A stretch of DNA of 64,000 nt from Lactobacillus hamsteri DSM 5661 = JCM 6256 (GTDB lineage: Bacteria; Bacillota; Bacilli; Lactobacillales; Lactobacillaceae). Positions 9,289-19,490 of this stretch are shown here, in pieces; position 1 is the stretch's first letter; each line of letters starts with the position of its first letter. A model generated the notes under the pieces. The model was not told where the DNA came from. It worked only from the letters and a program-made list of their open reading frames with translations, and did no database searches. A program made the position numbers and the translations under genes. The stretch lies in assembly GCF_000615445.1 (NCBI RefSeq), contig NZ_BALY01000002.1, positions 42,490-106,489 of the forward strand, written 5' to 3'.

Positions 9289-10149
9289 GTGAGGCAGTTG
9301 CCAAGAAAAAATATTACAAAAATTGATCCAAGAAAGGAACTATCCCCTTATTTGAATCATCAAACTACTCAAAATAAAGGTAGAAAAAGATCAACTAAGG
9401 TATCTGCCTCGCTTTCTGGATTAAAATCTGAAAGACGCAAGTCATTAGCTAAACGTTTAGGAATTATTTTGGGTATATCTATTGTTGCAATCCTAATGTT
9501 TGGATACTATGTTTCTCCATTAGCAAATGTAAGTAGTGTCCAGGTAGAAGGAGCATCAGATTTACCGGCTAAAGAAGTGATTTCTACTTCTGGTATAGAA
9601 ACTTGCGATAAGGTTTTTGATTATTTATTTAATAAGAAAAAGCTAAGTTCTAAATTATCACAAAAATATCCTGAAATTAAAAGTGTAGATGTTGAAGTAA
9701 AGCACTTAAACCATTTGATTTTAAATGTTGACGAATATCCGACGATTGGGTATATCAAAGATGGAAATAACTATCGTAAAATTTTAACTGATGGTGCTAT
9801 TGGAAGCCGTGCATTGCCTTGGGCAAAGGTAAATCAAGAAAAGCCGGTGTTTGTTGGTTATAATCATAAGATTTCGTTAAAGGATAATCTAAAATTATTT
9901 AATAGTTTTCCTAAAGATTTTCGTGAAAAAGTTAAATTATTGAGCGGAAGCGGAACTCGAAAAACACAAATTATTTTGGTTATGAAAGATGGAAATGTGG
10001 TAATTGGAAATATAGCTACATTGAAAGATAAGATCAAGTACTATGATGCCATTAAATCTAAAGCTGGCAAAAATAGTTTGATCGATTTAGAAGTAGGAGC
10101 TTTTAGTAGACCACTTACTTCAAATGAAAAGAAGGCATATGGAATATAG
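9289..10149 (+). CDS. divIB: Cell division protein DivIB/FtsQ
   Basis: Bitopic divisome protein with an extracellular POTRA domain that stabilises FtsL and DivIC. The reading frame begins at a GTG at 9289; a TTG at 9298 better placed after AGGTG is an equally likely start and would remove three residues. A basic cytoplasmic tail of about 60 residues precedes one membrane helix (about residues 56-77), followed by the POTRA domain and the beta domain. The 286 residues are in the family range. A possible extended -10 (TGTTAAAAT) for ftsA lies 22-30 bases after the stop. Confidence 0.9.
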   Translation: MRQLPRKNITKIDPRKELSPYLNHQTTQNKGRKRSTKVSASLSGLKSERRKSLAKRLGIILGISIVAILMFGYYVSPLANVSSVQVEGASDLPAKEVISTSGIETCDKVFDYLFNKKKLSSKLSQKYPEIKSVDVEVKHLNHLILNVDEYPTIGYIKDGNNYRKILTDGAIGSRALPWAKVNQEKPVFVGYNHKISLKDNLKLFNSFPKDFREKVKLLSGSGTRKTQIILVMKDGNVVIGNIATLKDKIKYYDAIKSKAGKNSLIDLEVGAFSRPLTSNEKKAYGI

Positions 10150-10214
10150 TAGCTGTTTTATGTGCACTTTTATGTTAAAATTTCTTGAAGGCAGTTATTA
10201 ATGGGGGCTTAATT

Positions 10215-11578
10215 TTGGATAATTCAAAACTATTAGTAGGTCTTGATATAGGTACTACTAGTATAAAAGCAGTTGTTGCCGATTCAGGTAAAGTGATTGG
10301 CGCTGTATCAACACCTAACGCTGGTATGAGACATGGTAAAATAGTAGATATTGATCAAACTGCGGCTGCAATCAGCAAAGCTTTAAAAGAAGTAGCTGAG
10401 AAAACTAATTCTAATATTTATAGAGTAGTTACCGGTATTCCAGTAGGAATGTTACAGTTAGAAAGTGCTACTGGCTTAACTAGTGTAGCCGATAATGGTC
10501 AAGAAGTTGGAAACAACGATGTTAAGAGGGTTTTACAAGCAGCTATTAAATCTGCAGTTAAAGATGGTAGAGATCCAATTGCTTTTTTACCAAGTCGATT
10601 TTTAATCGATGGAAAAACAGATGTAGATGATCCTCGTAAGATGATTGCACATTCGTTAGCTGTGAGAGGCATTCTTTTGACAGCTCCTACTGGTGCTTTG
10701 CATAATATTAAGAAGGCTATAGAGAGAGCAGGTTACAAGAATAATTTCTTTGTACCTACACCACTTGCAATTGCTAGTGTTGCGCTTGATGAAGGAGAAA
10801 GAACTTTTGGTTCTATCATTCTTGATCTCGGCGGTGGAACTACGACAGCTACTGTTATCCATGAAGGTCAAATTAAATATGCAAATATTGATCTTGAAGG
10901 TGGAAGTGACATTAGTAATGATATTTCAGTAGTTTTGAGTACTTCTAAAAAAGATGCCAATCAAATCAAGCTTGATTATGGTTTTGCAGATCCAAGTTTA
11001 GCTTCCGAGAATGATAAGTTTGCCGTAAATAGCGTAGGTACGAATGGTCAAAAAATGATCGATGAAGTTTACCTAAGCGAAATCATCAATGCTAGATTGA
11101 TGCAAATTCTTAATAGAATTGGTAAGGGGTTAGCTAAGAATAAGGCTTTGAAATTGCCTGGTGGTGTAATAATCACTGGTGGTAGCAGTTTGCTTCAAGG
11201 AATTGATAGTTTAGTTGCAAATACTTTAGGAATTAAGGCAAGAATATATCAGCCGATCAAATGGGGATACGTAATCCGGTTTATGCAGCGGCTTATGGTA
11301 TTGTAAATTATTCATATAAAATGTCAGATATTGACTATATTGTGAATAGTGCAATTTATGGTGATGAAGTGGTAGCTAAAAAGGTACAACCTGAACCAGT
11401 AAATCATGAAAATACCAAGAATTTAAAAAGAACTATCAGTTCTCGTGAAACTGAGTCAAAAGAAGCATATAATAGTAATAAGCTAACAGGAGAAGAAACA
11501 GCTCCTGAAAAAGAAAGAGAAAATAATCAAAGTAGAACTGGAAGTTTAAAAAACTTCTTCAAAAAGTTCTTCGACTAA
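10215..11578 (+). pseudogene. ftsA: Cell division protein FtsA, frame broken by one missing base near 11256
   Basis: Actin-like membrane tether of FtsZ. Translation most likely starts at the TTG at 10215, preceded by GGGGG at seven bases. The first part carries the actin-fold motifs LVGLDIGTTSIKAVV and IILDLGGGTTT. At about 11256 the frame shifts: restoring one A in CCGATCAA gives QPNQMGIRNPVYAAAYGIVNYS and a continuous 454-residue FtsA. The two halves read separately as 10185-11306 and 11261-11578. The tail has the amphipathic, F/K-rich C-terminus (LKNFFKKFFD) used for membrane binding. As ftsA is normally essential in this group, a sequencing or assembly error is more likely than real loss. 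Confidence 0.9.
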
Positions 11579-11594
11579 AGGTAGGTTAAATTAG

Positions 11595-12968
11595 ATGGAT
11601 TTTACATTCGATTCAGATGACAATAAAAATGCTGTCATTAAGGTAATCGGTGTTGGTGGTGCCGGCGGTAATGCGGTTAATCGAATGATCGATGACGGTG
11701 TGCAAGGCGTTTCATTTATTGCTGCTAACACTGATGTTCAAGCTTTAAATAGCAATAAGGCAGAAGACAAGATTCAACTTGGACCTAAGTTGACAAGAGG
11801 TTTGGGTGCAGGTTCTCATCCTGAAGTTGGACAAAAAGCTGCCGAGGAAAGTGAACAAACTATTGAGGATGCACTTAAAGGTGCAGATATGATTTTTATC
11901 ACTGCCGGTATGGGTGGCGGTACTGGTACTGGTGCTGCTCCGGTTGTTGCTAAAATAGCTCGAGAAACTGGTGCTCTTACCGTGGGTGTTGTTACTCGTC
12001 CATTCAGTTTTGAAGGTCCTAAGAGATCAAGAAACGCAGCAGAAGGTATTACACAATTAAAGCAATATGTTGATACTTTAGTTATTATTGCTAATAACCG
12101 TCTACTTGAAATGGTAGATAAAAAGACTCCAATGATGGATGCCTTTAAAGAAGCTGATAATGTTTTGAAACAAGGTGTTCAAGGTATTTCAGATTTGATA
12201 ACTTCAACTGACTACGTTAACTTAGACTTTGCTGATGTTAAAACTGTTATGGAAAACCAAGGTGCAGCTTTAATGGGTATTGGTCGTGCTAGTGGTGAAA
12301 ATAGAACTGTTGAAGCTACTAAGTTGGCTATTTCTTCACCTCTTTTAGAAGTATCTATTGATGGTGCTAAGCAAGTGCTTCTTAACATTACTGGTGGTCC
12401 AGATTTGACATTATTTGAAGCTCAAGATGCTTCAGAAATCGTTTCTAAGGCTGCAGGGGATGATGTAAATATTATCTTTGGTACATCAATCAATCCTAAC
12501 TTGGGCGATGAAGTTGTTGTTACTGTGATTGCCACAGGTATTGATTCTGCTGCTGAGGAAGCTGCATCAAAACAACTTCCTGGTCGCAGTCACCAAATTA
12601 AGTCTCAACCTAAGAAGGAAACTACTGCTTCAAACGAAAATAATGCTACAGTGCCACCTAAGCAATCACAAATTGGTCAAACAGTTCAACCAAATCAAAC
12701 TGTTAAACCAGCTGAAAGTCAATCTGCAGTTAAGCCTGCACAAAAGCACGATACAATGGTTGACCCTACTAGTGTTTGGGGATTGAACGATACTAACCAA
12801 AATACTAGAAGACCTAATCCAACTGAACCAGATGAAAATCGTGATACTAGTTTTGAATCATTTAGTAATGACGAACAGAATAGTATTTCCCAAATTGAAA
12901 CTAGTGCTCAAGATGATGATGACGATAATAATGATATTCCGTTCTTTAAACATCGTAGCGAGGACTAA
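11595..12968 (+). CDS. ftsZ: Cell division GTPase FtsZ
   Basis: Tubulin-like GTPase that forms the Z ring. The GTP-binding loop [15 protein letters not shown], the tubulin signature [12 protein letters not shown] (about residues 104-115) and the T7 loop region [16 protein letters not shown] segment are visible in the first 320 residues. A long Q/N/P-rich linker follows (about 320-440), ending in the conserved partner-binding peptide DIPFFKHR. The 457 residues are long for the family because of that linker. AAAGGTAGG precedes the ATG, 16 bases after ftsA. Confidence 0.98.
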   Translation: MDFTFDSDDNKNAVIKVIGVGGAGGNAVNRMIDDGVQGVSFIAANTDVQALNSNKAEDKIQLGPKLTRGLGAGSHPEVGQKAAEESEQTIEDALKGADMIFITAGMGGGTGTGAAPVVAKIARETGALTVGVVTRPFSFEGPKRSRNAAEGITQLKQYVDTLVIIANNRLLEMVDKKTPMMDAFKEADNVLKQGVQGISDLITSTDYVNLDFADVKTVMENQGAALMGIGRASGENRTVEATKLAISSPLLEVSIDGAKQVLLNITGGPDLTLFEAQDASEIVSKAAGDDVNIIFGTSINPNLGDEVVVTVIATGIDSAAEEAASKQLPGRSHQIKSQPKKETTASNENNATVPPKQSQIGQTVQPNQTVKPAESQSAVKPAQKHDTMVDPTSVWGLNDTNQNTRRPNPTEPDENRDTSFESFSNDEQNSISQIETSAQDDDDDNNDIPFFKHRSED

Positions 12969-12984
12969 TTAGGAGGAAGATAAT

Positions 12985-13428
12985 ATGGCTTTTGATAAAT
13001 TAGGTAGATTCTTCGGTATCTCAGATGATGATGATACAGTTGATGATGAAAGTTATGTTGAAGATCGTCAAGAAGACACTGAAGAAGAACAAATACCTTT
13101 AAATAATTTCAATCGCGATAATGTTGTCTCCATTAAATCCGGCATGAGTTCTACTAAGAGTCAAATAGTTCTTTATGAGCCAAGAGTTTATTCAGATGCG
13201 AAAGATGTGGCACAAAATCTTTTGCAAAATAAAGCTGTAGTAATTAACTTTGGTCGTATGGAAGACAGTTCAGCTAGAAGAATTGTGGACTTTATTACTG
13301 GTACTGTTTATGCTTTAAATGGTGAAATTCAACGTATTGGTGACAAAATTTTCTTAGCAACTCCACCTAAGTTTGTTACTGATGGAAAAATCAGCGAATT
13401 AATTGATAAGAAGGATAATATAGGTTAA
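12985..13428 (+). CDS. sepF: Cell division protein SepF
   Basis: FtsZ-bundling membrane anchor of the Z ring in Gram-positive bacteria. The 147 residues show an amphipathic N-terminal membrane-targeting helix (MAFDKLGRFFGIS), an acidic linker (about residues 15-40) and the folded SepF domain (VLYEPRVYSDAKDVAQNLL, VVINFGRM, RIVDFITGTVYALNGEIQRIG). AGGAGG precedes the ATG. Its stop overlaps the yggT start, as usual in this cluster. Confidence 0.96.
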   Translation: MAFDKLGRFFGISDDDDTVDDESYVEDRQEDTEEEQIPLNNFNRDNVVSIKSGMSSTKSQIVLYEPRVYSDAKDVAQNLLQNKAVVINFGRMEDSSARRIVDFITGTVYALNGEIQRIGDKIFLATPPKFVTDGKISELIDKKDNIG

Positions 13429-13724
13429 TGGCAATTTATTATATTTTATCTGTAATCTCATGGATTATATGGTTGTATTGTCTTCTTATTGTAATTAGTG
13501 CAATTATGAGTTGGTTGCCCATGTTAGCCAATTCTGTAGTTGGACAATTTTTGAATAAGATTGTAAATCCTTATTTAAGTTTGTTTAGAAAAGGTCCATT
13601 GGAAAAACTTGCATATAGTACAGGGATTGATATTTCACCTGTAATTGGGATCTTTATTCTGTATTTTATTCAAGATTATGCCTTACAATGGATAGCAAAT
13701 ATTTTATATAAATTGGTGGGATAA
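13428..13724 (+). CDS. YggT family membrane protein (YlmG)
   Basis: A 98-residue protein with two membrane-helix regions separated by a loop (NKIVNPYLSLFRKGPLEK), the YggT/YlmG plan. The family is conserved next to sepF in Firmicutes and has been linked to division and envelope organisation, but no biochemical role is established. Both ends overlap neighbouring genes by one base. Confidence 0.9.
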   Translation: MAIYYILSVISWIIWLYCLLIVISAIMSWLPMLANSVVGQFLNKIVNPYLSLFRKGPLEKLAYSTGIDISPVIGIFILYFIQDYALQWIANILYKLVG

Positions 13725-14527
13725 TGGAGAAAAGACAAGCTAGTAGCTTTTATCCACATTTTAGCCAAGAAGAAAGACCAACTATTGATAAATTAGTTGG
13801 TCTTTTTAATAATCTTGTTTTTAAGCATCAAAATATTTTAACTGATTTTCTAGACCCAGGTGAAAGAGATATTTTGAAAACTATTGTTGGAAATGATGCT
13901 TTTATTCAAGAATTTGGTGGATACAAAAATGCTGAAAAAAAGCGAGTATATTTAAGTGAAGAATGGGTTAATTTAACTCCAAAGGATTATCAGGTGACCG
14001 CGTTTAATATCGAATATCCAACAAAATTCACCCAATTAAATCATAGTTCAATTCTAGGTGCTTTGGCTAATTCGGGAATTGAAATGGATACTTTTGGTGA
14101 CATAATTACCGATGGTGAAGGAGAATGGCAATTTTTCGGCAAATCAGAATTAACCTCTTTTTTTACTGAACAAATTGATAGAATTGGTAAAACGCAAGTA
14201 AAAGTTAGACCGATCTTATTTAAAAATATTCTTGAGCCTCAAGATGATTCGGAGGAAAGAACAGAAATAGTTGCCTCTTTGCGAATTGATGCTGTATTGG
14301 CTAGAGTCAGCAAACAAAGCAGAGGACAAGTCCAAAAATCTATTGAAGCTAAAGAGGTCAAATTAAATTGGCATGATGTCCAAAATTCGAATATAATGGT
14401 AGAAGCAAATGATGTTTTGAGTCTACGACATTTTGGAAGATTGCAGATAGAAGACATCGTGTCAACAAGAAAAGGTAAATACAGGGTGGTGTTGAGAATT
14501 TGGCAGACAAAAAAGAAACACAAGTAG
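13724..14527 (+). CDS. ylmH: YlmH family S4-domain RNA-binding protein
   Basis: The 267-residue protein has an N-terminal YlmH-specific region and a C-terminal S4 RNA-binding domain beginning near residue 185 (LRIDAVLARVSKQSRGQVQKSIEAKEVKLNW). YlmH has been linked to ribosome binding and rescue of stalled 50S-peptidyl-tRNA complexes in Bacillus; that role is family knowledge. The gene overlaps the probable start of divIVA by 28 bases. Confidence 0.93.
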   Translation: MEKRQASSFYPHFSQEERPTIDKLVGLFNNLVFKHQNILTDFLDPGERDILKTIVGNDAFIQEFGGYKNAEKKRVYLSEEWVNLTPKDYQVTAFNIEYPTKFTQLNHSSILGALANSGIEMDTFGDIITDGEGEWQFFGKSELTSFFTEQIDRIGKTQVKVRPILFKNILEPQDDSEERTEIVASLRIDAVLARVSKQSRGQVQKSIEAKEVKLNWHDVQNSNIMVEANDVLSLRHFGRLQIEDIVSTRKGKYRVVLRIWQTKKKHK

Positions 14528-15366
14528 GTCAATTGACACCGATGGATATTCATAATAAAGAGTTTAAACATCGGGGTCGCAATGGATATGATCGTTATGA
14601 AGTTGATAGTTTTCTAGATCAAATTGTTGATGATTACGGTGATAGCTTAGATCAGGTTGTAGATTTAAAGAATCAAATTGCATCTTTAAATCAAAAGATT
14701 GATAATCTTCAATCGCGTGTTGATGAATATGATAAAAAAGAAGAAGAAGTAAATCAGATTCTAGTTTCAGCACAAAAGTCAGCTAATCGAATGATTGCGG
14801 ATGCAAAAAAACAAGCTGAAAGGACAGTTTCTGAAGCTAAGAAACAAGCACAAACAGATACTGATTATCAACGCCAACAACAAGAAGTACTATCAGATGA
14901 TTATAAACGTTTGAAAAAGGAAGTTGGTGAATTTCGTCAACATATTCAGGAAATGCTTCAAAAGCAAATTGATAGTTTGAATGATAGCGAATGGCAACAT
15001 TCACTGGATGAGTACTTCCATACAGAACGTTTTTATCCAGGAAATGGTGCCGAACCGCTACCAATTTCTGATTCACAGGAAGATGAATTTGCACGTGAAG
15101 AAAAGATAGCTGAAGAAGATGAGAATTCAGATGATATAGGCGAGTGGGTTGAAGTAGATGATGATATCGATGATGAAGATATTGACAGCGATGACCCAGA
15201 TGAAGTAGACTCTAATGAAGAGTCTGAGGATGATGAGGGTGAAAATCCTCAACCAATGACCGGAGATAGTCCAAGTCATCAAACAATGAACATCAGTGAT
15301 GAACCGAAGAGACGTAGTTCAGATGTAAATATTGTTTTCCCAGATGATTACAAAGATCATAATTAA
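14500..15366 (+). CDS. divIVA: Cell division/polarity protein DivIVA
   Basis: Coiled-coil protein that recognises negatively curved membrane at poles and septum. The start is taken at a TTG at 14500 (MADKKETQVGQLTPMDIHNKEF), with GGGTGG upstream; the ATG at 14542 is the alternative and would give the more usual short N-terminus. The membrane-binding domain spans about residues 12-65 (DIHNKEFKHRGRNGYDRYEVDSFLDQI), then a long Q/K-rich coiled coil to about 165, and a very acidic D/E tail from about 190 to 260. It ends the division cluster. Confidence 0.94.
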   Translation: MADKKETQVGQLTPMDIHNKEFKHRGRNGYDRYEVDSFLDQIVDDYGDSLDQVVDLKNQIASLNQKIDNLQSRVDEYDKKEEEVNQILVSAQKSANRMIADAKKQAERTVSEAKKQAQTDTDYQRQQQEVLSDDYKRLKKEVGEFRQHIQEMLQKQIDSLNDSEWQHSLDEYFHTERFYPGNGAEPLPISDSQEDEFAREEKIAEEDENSDDIGEWVEVDDDIDDEDIDSDDPDEVDSNEESEDDEGENPQPMTGDSPSHQTMNISDEPKRRSSDVNIVFPDDYKDHN

Positions 15367-15374
15367 ATAGACTG

Positions 15375-15560
15375 ACAGTAAAATTTGAAAGCATTACAGC
15401 GAGCTAACGTTGGTGGAAGGTTAGCATAAGAGCCGGATAATTGATCAGCTGCCGATGGGTCTATGCGTTTTATTGTACGTTACACAATAATAAGTGGAGC
15501 AGTAGCTCAATTTAGGTGGTACCACGGTTAACCTCGTCCTAATTAGGGACGAGGTTTTTC
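15375..15560 (+). promoter_or_regulatory. T-box leader of ileS
   Basis: The 200-base gap before ileS contains the conserved T-box AGGTGGTACCACGG at 15514-15527, a stem I hairpin (GCTAAC at 15403-15408 with GTTAGC at 15420-15425), and a terminator hairpin CCTCGTCC/GGGACGAGG with T-run at 15532-15560. T-box RNAs sense uncharged cognate tRNA and antiterminate transcription. An ATC at about 15443 could be the Ile specifier, but the exact specifier loop was not folded. Confidence 0.92.
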
Positions 15561-15578
15561 GTTTAGAAAGGATTTTTT

Positions 15579-18358
15579 ATGAGAATCAAAGATACTCTTA
15601 ATTTAGGAAAAACTAAATTTAAGATGCGCGGTAACCTTCCAGTTCGTGAAGGCGAATGGCAAAAACAATGGCGTGAAAATAAATTATATGAACAAAGATT
15701 AAAGCTTAACGAAGGTAAACCTCGTTTTGACTTACACGATGGCCCTCCATTTGCAAATGGTAATATCCACATGGGTCATGCTTTGAACCACATTTCTAAA
15801 GATATTATTGTTCGTTACAAGAACATGAATGGTTATTACGCACCTTACGTTCCTGGTTGGGATACTCATGGCTTGCCTGTTGAACAGCAATTAGCTAAAA
15901 AGGGTATTGATCGTAAGACGATGGATCGTGCTAAGTACCGTGAACTTTGTCGTCAATACGCTGAAGAACAAGTTCAAAAACAAATGACTGACTTCAAGCG
16001 TTTAGGCATCATGGCAGATTGGGACCATCCATACATTACCTTGCAACCTGAATTTGAAGCCGAAGAAATTCGTATCTTCGGTGAAATGTTCAAGAAAGGT
16101 TACATTTACAAGGGTAAGAAACCTGTTTACTGGTCATGGTCAAGTGAATCCACTTTGGCAGAAGCCGAAGTTGAATATAAAGATGTTGAAGCAAATTCAA
16201 TCTTTGTTGCTTTCCCTGTCAAGGATGGCAAGGGAATTATTGATCCAGAAAATACTTACTTTGTAATTTGGACAACTACTCCTTGGACTATTCCAGCTAA
16301 TGAAGCTATTTGTGTAAATCCTAAATTTGATTACTCAGTAGTTAAAGTTGGAGACAAGAATTATGTTATTGCTTCTGGTTTGCTTGATAGAGTCGCTGAA
16401 CAAATCGGTTGGGAAGATTATGAAGTAATTAAGACTATCAAGGGTGCAGATATGGAATACATGACTGCTAAGCACCCACTTTACGATAAAGAAAGTCTTG
16501 TTATCGAAGGCTTCCATGTAACTTTAGATGATGGTACTGGTTTGGTTCATACTGCACCTGGTTTTGGTGAAGACGACTTTAATGTTGGTCAAAAGTATAA
16601 TTTACCAATCTTTAGTCCAGTTGATGCTCAAGGTAAGTATACTGATGAAGTTCCTGAACTTGCAGGTATGTTCTACCAAGATGTTGATAAATTGATGGTT
16701 GAAAAACTTAAAGATTCAGGTGCTCTTCTTAAGCTTAAGGTATTTACTCACTCATACCCACACGATTGGCGTACTAAGAAGCCAGTTATCTTTAGAGCTA
16801 CTACACAATGGTTTACCTCAATTGCACCATTTAGAGACCAAATTTTGGATCAAATCGAAAAGGCTAGCTTCATCCCTTCATGGGGTAAAACTCGTCTTTA
16901 CAATATGATTAAAGATCGTGGTGATTGGGTAATTTCACGTCAACGTGCTTGGGGTGTTCCACTTCCAATTTTCTACGCTGAAGATGGTACACCAATCGTT
17001 ACTCCAGAAACGATCGAACATGTTGCGCAAATTTTTGAAAAAGAAGGCTCAAATGCTTGGTTTAAGCACACAGCTAAAGAATTACTTCCAGAAGGCTTTA
17101 CTTCTGAACACTCACCACATGGTGAATTTAAGAAGGAAACTGATATTCTTGATGTTTGGTTTGACTCAGGTACATCATGGGCTGGCGTTATGAGAAAGCG
17201 TGGTTTGGGCTTCCCAGCAGATCTTTATCTTGAGGGTTCAGATCAATACCGTGGTTGGTTTAATTCAAGTTTAATTACTTCTGTCGCAGCCACTGGTTTG
17301 GCACCATACAAACAAGTTCTTTCACAAGGATTTGTTTTGGATGACAAGGGTCATAAGATGTCTAAGTCACTTGGAAATGTTATTTCTCCAAATGATGTTA
17401 TCAAGAAGATGGGTGCAGAAATTATTCGTCTTTGGGTAGCACAAGCTGATACTTCATCTGACGTTGCTGTATCATACGATATCTTAAGTCAATGTGCAGA
17501 AAGCTACCGTAAGATTAGAAATACTTTCCGTTACATGCTTGCTAACACTAGTGACTTTGATCCTAAGGAAAATCGTGTTGCTTATGCTGATCTTCGTTCA
17601 GTGGATCAATACATGGAAGTTAAGCTTAATGATTTAATTAAAGACTGCTTGGAAGCATATGATAAGTATGACTTCTCAACTGTCTTTAAGAAGGTATTTA
17701 ACTTCATTTCAAACGATCTTTCATCATTCTACTTAGACTTTGCTAAGGATGTTCTTTACATCGAAGCTGAAGATAGTCATGCTCGTCGTTCAATGCAAAC
17801 TGTAATTTACGATGCTGCAGTTAAATTGGCTAAGGTTTTGACTCCAATTTTGCCACACACAATGGAAGAAATTTGGGGCTTCCTCAAGGAAGATGGCGAA
17901 TACATTCAACTTTCTGAAATGCCTGAAGTTGAAACTTATGATAATCATGATGAATTAATTGAAAACTGGCATAAGTTCATGAGCTTCGTGATGATGTTTT
18001 GAAGGCTTTAGAAGAAGCTAGAAATAACAAGTTGATTGGTAAGTCATTTGAAGCTGCTGTAACTATTTATCCTGATAAAGAAACTAAGGCAATGCTTGAT
18101 AAATTAGATGCAAACGTAAGAGAAATCTTAATTGTTTCAGATTTGACTATTTCTGATGGTGAAGCACCTGCAGATGCTGAAAAATTGTTTAACGCATCTA
18201 TTGTAGTTAAGAAGGCTGAAGGAGAAGTTTGTCCACGTTGTCGTATGATCAGCAAGGATGTTGGTTCAGATCCAAAACTTCCAATGCTTTGTGCCCGTTG
18301 TGCAAAAATAGTTGAAGAAAATTATCCTGAAGCTGTTCAAGAAGGATTTGAAAAGTAA
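15579..18358 (+). pseudogene. ileS: Isoleucyl-tRNA synthetase, frame broken by one missing base near 17985
   Basis: Class I synthetase charging tRNA-Ile. The HIGH-type motif ([16 protein letters not shown], about residue 50), the editing domain, and KMSKS (KMSKSLGN, about residue 593) are intact in the upstream frame, which stops at 18002. The C-terminal zinc-binding region (CPRC...CARC) continues in another frame from 17999 to 18358. Restoring one base in GAGCTTCGT near 17985 gives [15 protein letters not shown] and a normal 926-residue protein. The gene is essential, so an assembly or read error is the likely cause. It lies under an Ile T-box. Confidence 0.92.
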
Positions 18359-18579
18359 TGCGTTTAGGAAAAGTAAAGCAGTTTGACGAAGGCAGTAGTT
18401 ATGGATTTGTTGAAGACGATTTAAACCATAAATCTTATTTTGTCTTCTATACTGCAATTAAAGAAGAAGGATATAAGCGCTTAGAAGTAGGCCAAAAGGT
18501 AAAATATCAATTAGCTCAGGGCAAAAATGGTTTGCAATGCGTTAATGTATACTTGGCTGATTCAAAAGACAAGGATTAA
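18358..18579 (+). CDS. Cold-shock-domain-like protein (73 aa)
   Basis: The sequence MRLGKVKQFDEGSSYGFVEDD resembles the start of a cold-shock domain (MxxGxVKxFxxxKGFGFI), and YFVFYTAI stands where RNP2 (VFVHFSAI) would be. Several nucleic-acid-binding aromatics are altered, so it is a divergent CspA-like protein. It starts on the last base of ileS and is probably cotranscribed. Role in RNA binding is inferred from the fold only. Confidence 0.7.
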   Translation: MRLGKVKQFDEGSSYGFVEDDLNHKSYFVFYTAIKEEGYKRLEVGQKVKYQLAQGKNGLQCVNVYLADSKDKD

Positions 18580-18580
18580 T

Positions 18581-19153
18581 ATGGATTTAAAAGAAACCGA
18601 AATTTCTTCACAGCCAATATTTAAAGGCAGAATTGTTGATCTTTCAGTTAGAACGATTGAACTTCCCAATGGAGAAACTGCTACGCGTGAAGTAGTTAAA
18701 CATCAGCCTGCTTCTGCAGTTATTGCAATTAATGATAAAAAGCAAATGCTTTTGGTTAAGCAATGGCGTGAGGCAATTAAGCAATTAACATTAGAAGTTC
18801 CAGCTGGTTTGGTTGATTCAACCGATGCTAGTCCATTAGATGCGATGAAGCGTGAATTAAATGAAGAAGGCGGCTATCGCGCGGAATATTGGGAAAAGGT
18901 TACTGAATTTTATACTTCACCTGGTTTTGCAGATGAAAAAATTCATTTGTTTTATTGTGATACCTTAACTAAACTAGAGGATAAACGGTCACTTGATGAA
19001 GATGAATTTTTGATTGCAAGCTGGTATGGTTTAGATGATCTTAAGAAATTAATTTCCGAAGGGAAAATTGTAGATTTAAAAACTATTTTTGCAATTACTT
19101 TTTGGGAAAATATGTTGCTTAATGGTAAGCAAGTGAAGGAAAACGATGACTGA
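18581..19153 (+). CDS. Nudix hydrolase, ADP-ribose pyrophosphatase type
   Basis: The start at 18581 (MDLKETEISSQ) gives 190 residues; the longer frame from 18527 reads through the previous gene. The Nudix box is visible at about residues 85-110 (AGLVDSTDASPLDAMKREL, then NEEGGY). REL-NEE-GG is intact, but the spacing from the first glycine is one residue longer than the canonical box and the usual first glutamate is replaced. ADP-ribose pyrophosphatases of Firmicutes share the WREAIKQLTLEVPAG segment. It overlaps the next gene by eight bases. Confidence 0.85.
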   Translation: MDLKETEISSQPIFKGRIVDLSVRTIELPNGETATREVVKHQPASAVIAINDKKQMLLVKQWREAIKQLTLEVPAGLVDSTDASPLDAMKRELNEEGGYRAEYWEKVTEFYTSPGFADEKIHLFYCDTLTKLEDKRSLDEDEFLIASWYGLDDLKKLISEGKIVDLKTIFAITFWENMLLNGKQVKENDD

Positions 19154-19472
19154 AAAGCGATCTGATTATCGTAAAAAGCAAAATCAGAGAAAGCCAAAAA
19201 ACTTTTTTCAAAAAATGAAGGCAGCTTTTGATGATAGCGATATTGATCAAGAGGATGTGGATGTCAATCCAGATTTTCAGCGTGATCCGTCAGAAAGAAG
19301 ACCTCTTGATGGTAATGGTATTGAAGATATTAATCAGAATATTGAAAATATAAAAAATATTAATGCCACAAGTGAAGATAAGAGATTGCGCCTGAAAAAA
19401 AGATTGAATAGTGCTATTCTGATAGTGTTCGTTTTAATAATATTAGTGCTATTAGCACTGTTTCATTTATAA
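19146..19472 (+). CDS. Hypothetical single-pass membrane protein (108 aa)
   Basis: Not recognised as a named family. A basic N-terminus (about residues 1-25), an acidic and asparagine-rich middle, and one C-terminal membrane helix (about residues 88-107) suggest a tail-anchored protein facing the cytoplasm. It overlaps the Nudix gene and lies 18 bases upstream of mtnN, so it is probably part of the same transcript. No SD stands out, so coupling is likely. Confidence 0.6.
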   Translation: MTEKRSDYRKKQNQRKPKNFFQKMKAAFDDSDIDQEDVDVNPDFQRDPSERRPLDGNGIEDINQNIENIKNINATSEDKRLRLKKRLNSAILIVFVLIILVLLALFHL

Positions 19473-19490
19473 TATGAATTGAGGAAGAAA

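Noticed and set aside
11306..18002. Programmed ribosomal frameshifting as explanation for the ftsA and ileS breaks
   Set aside because: No slippery heptamer, stimulatory structure or SD-like stimulator was seen at either break, and such control is not known for these genes.
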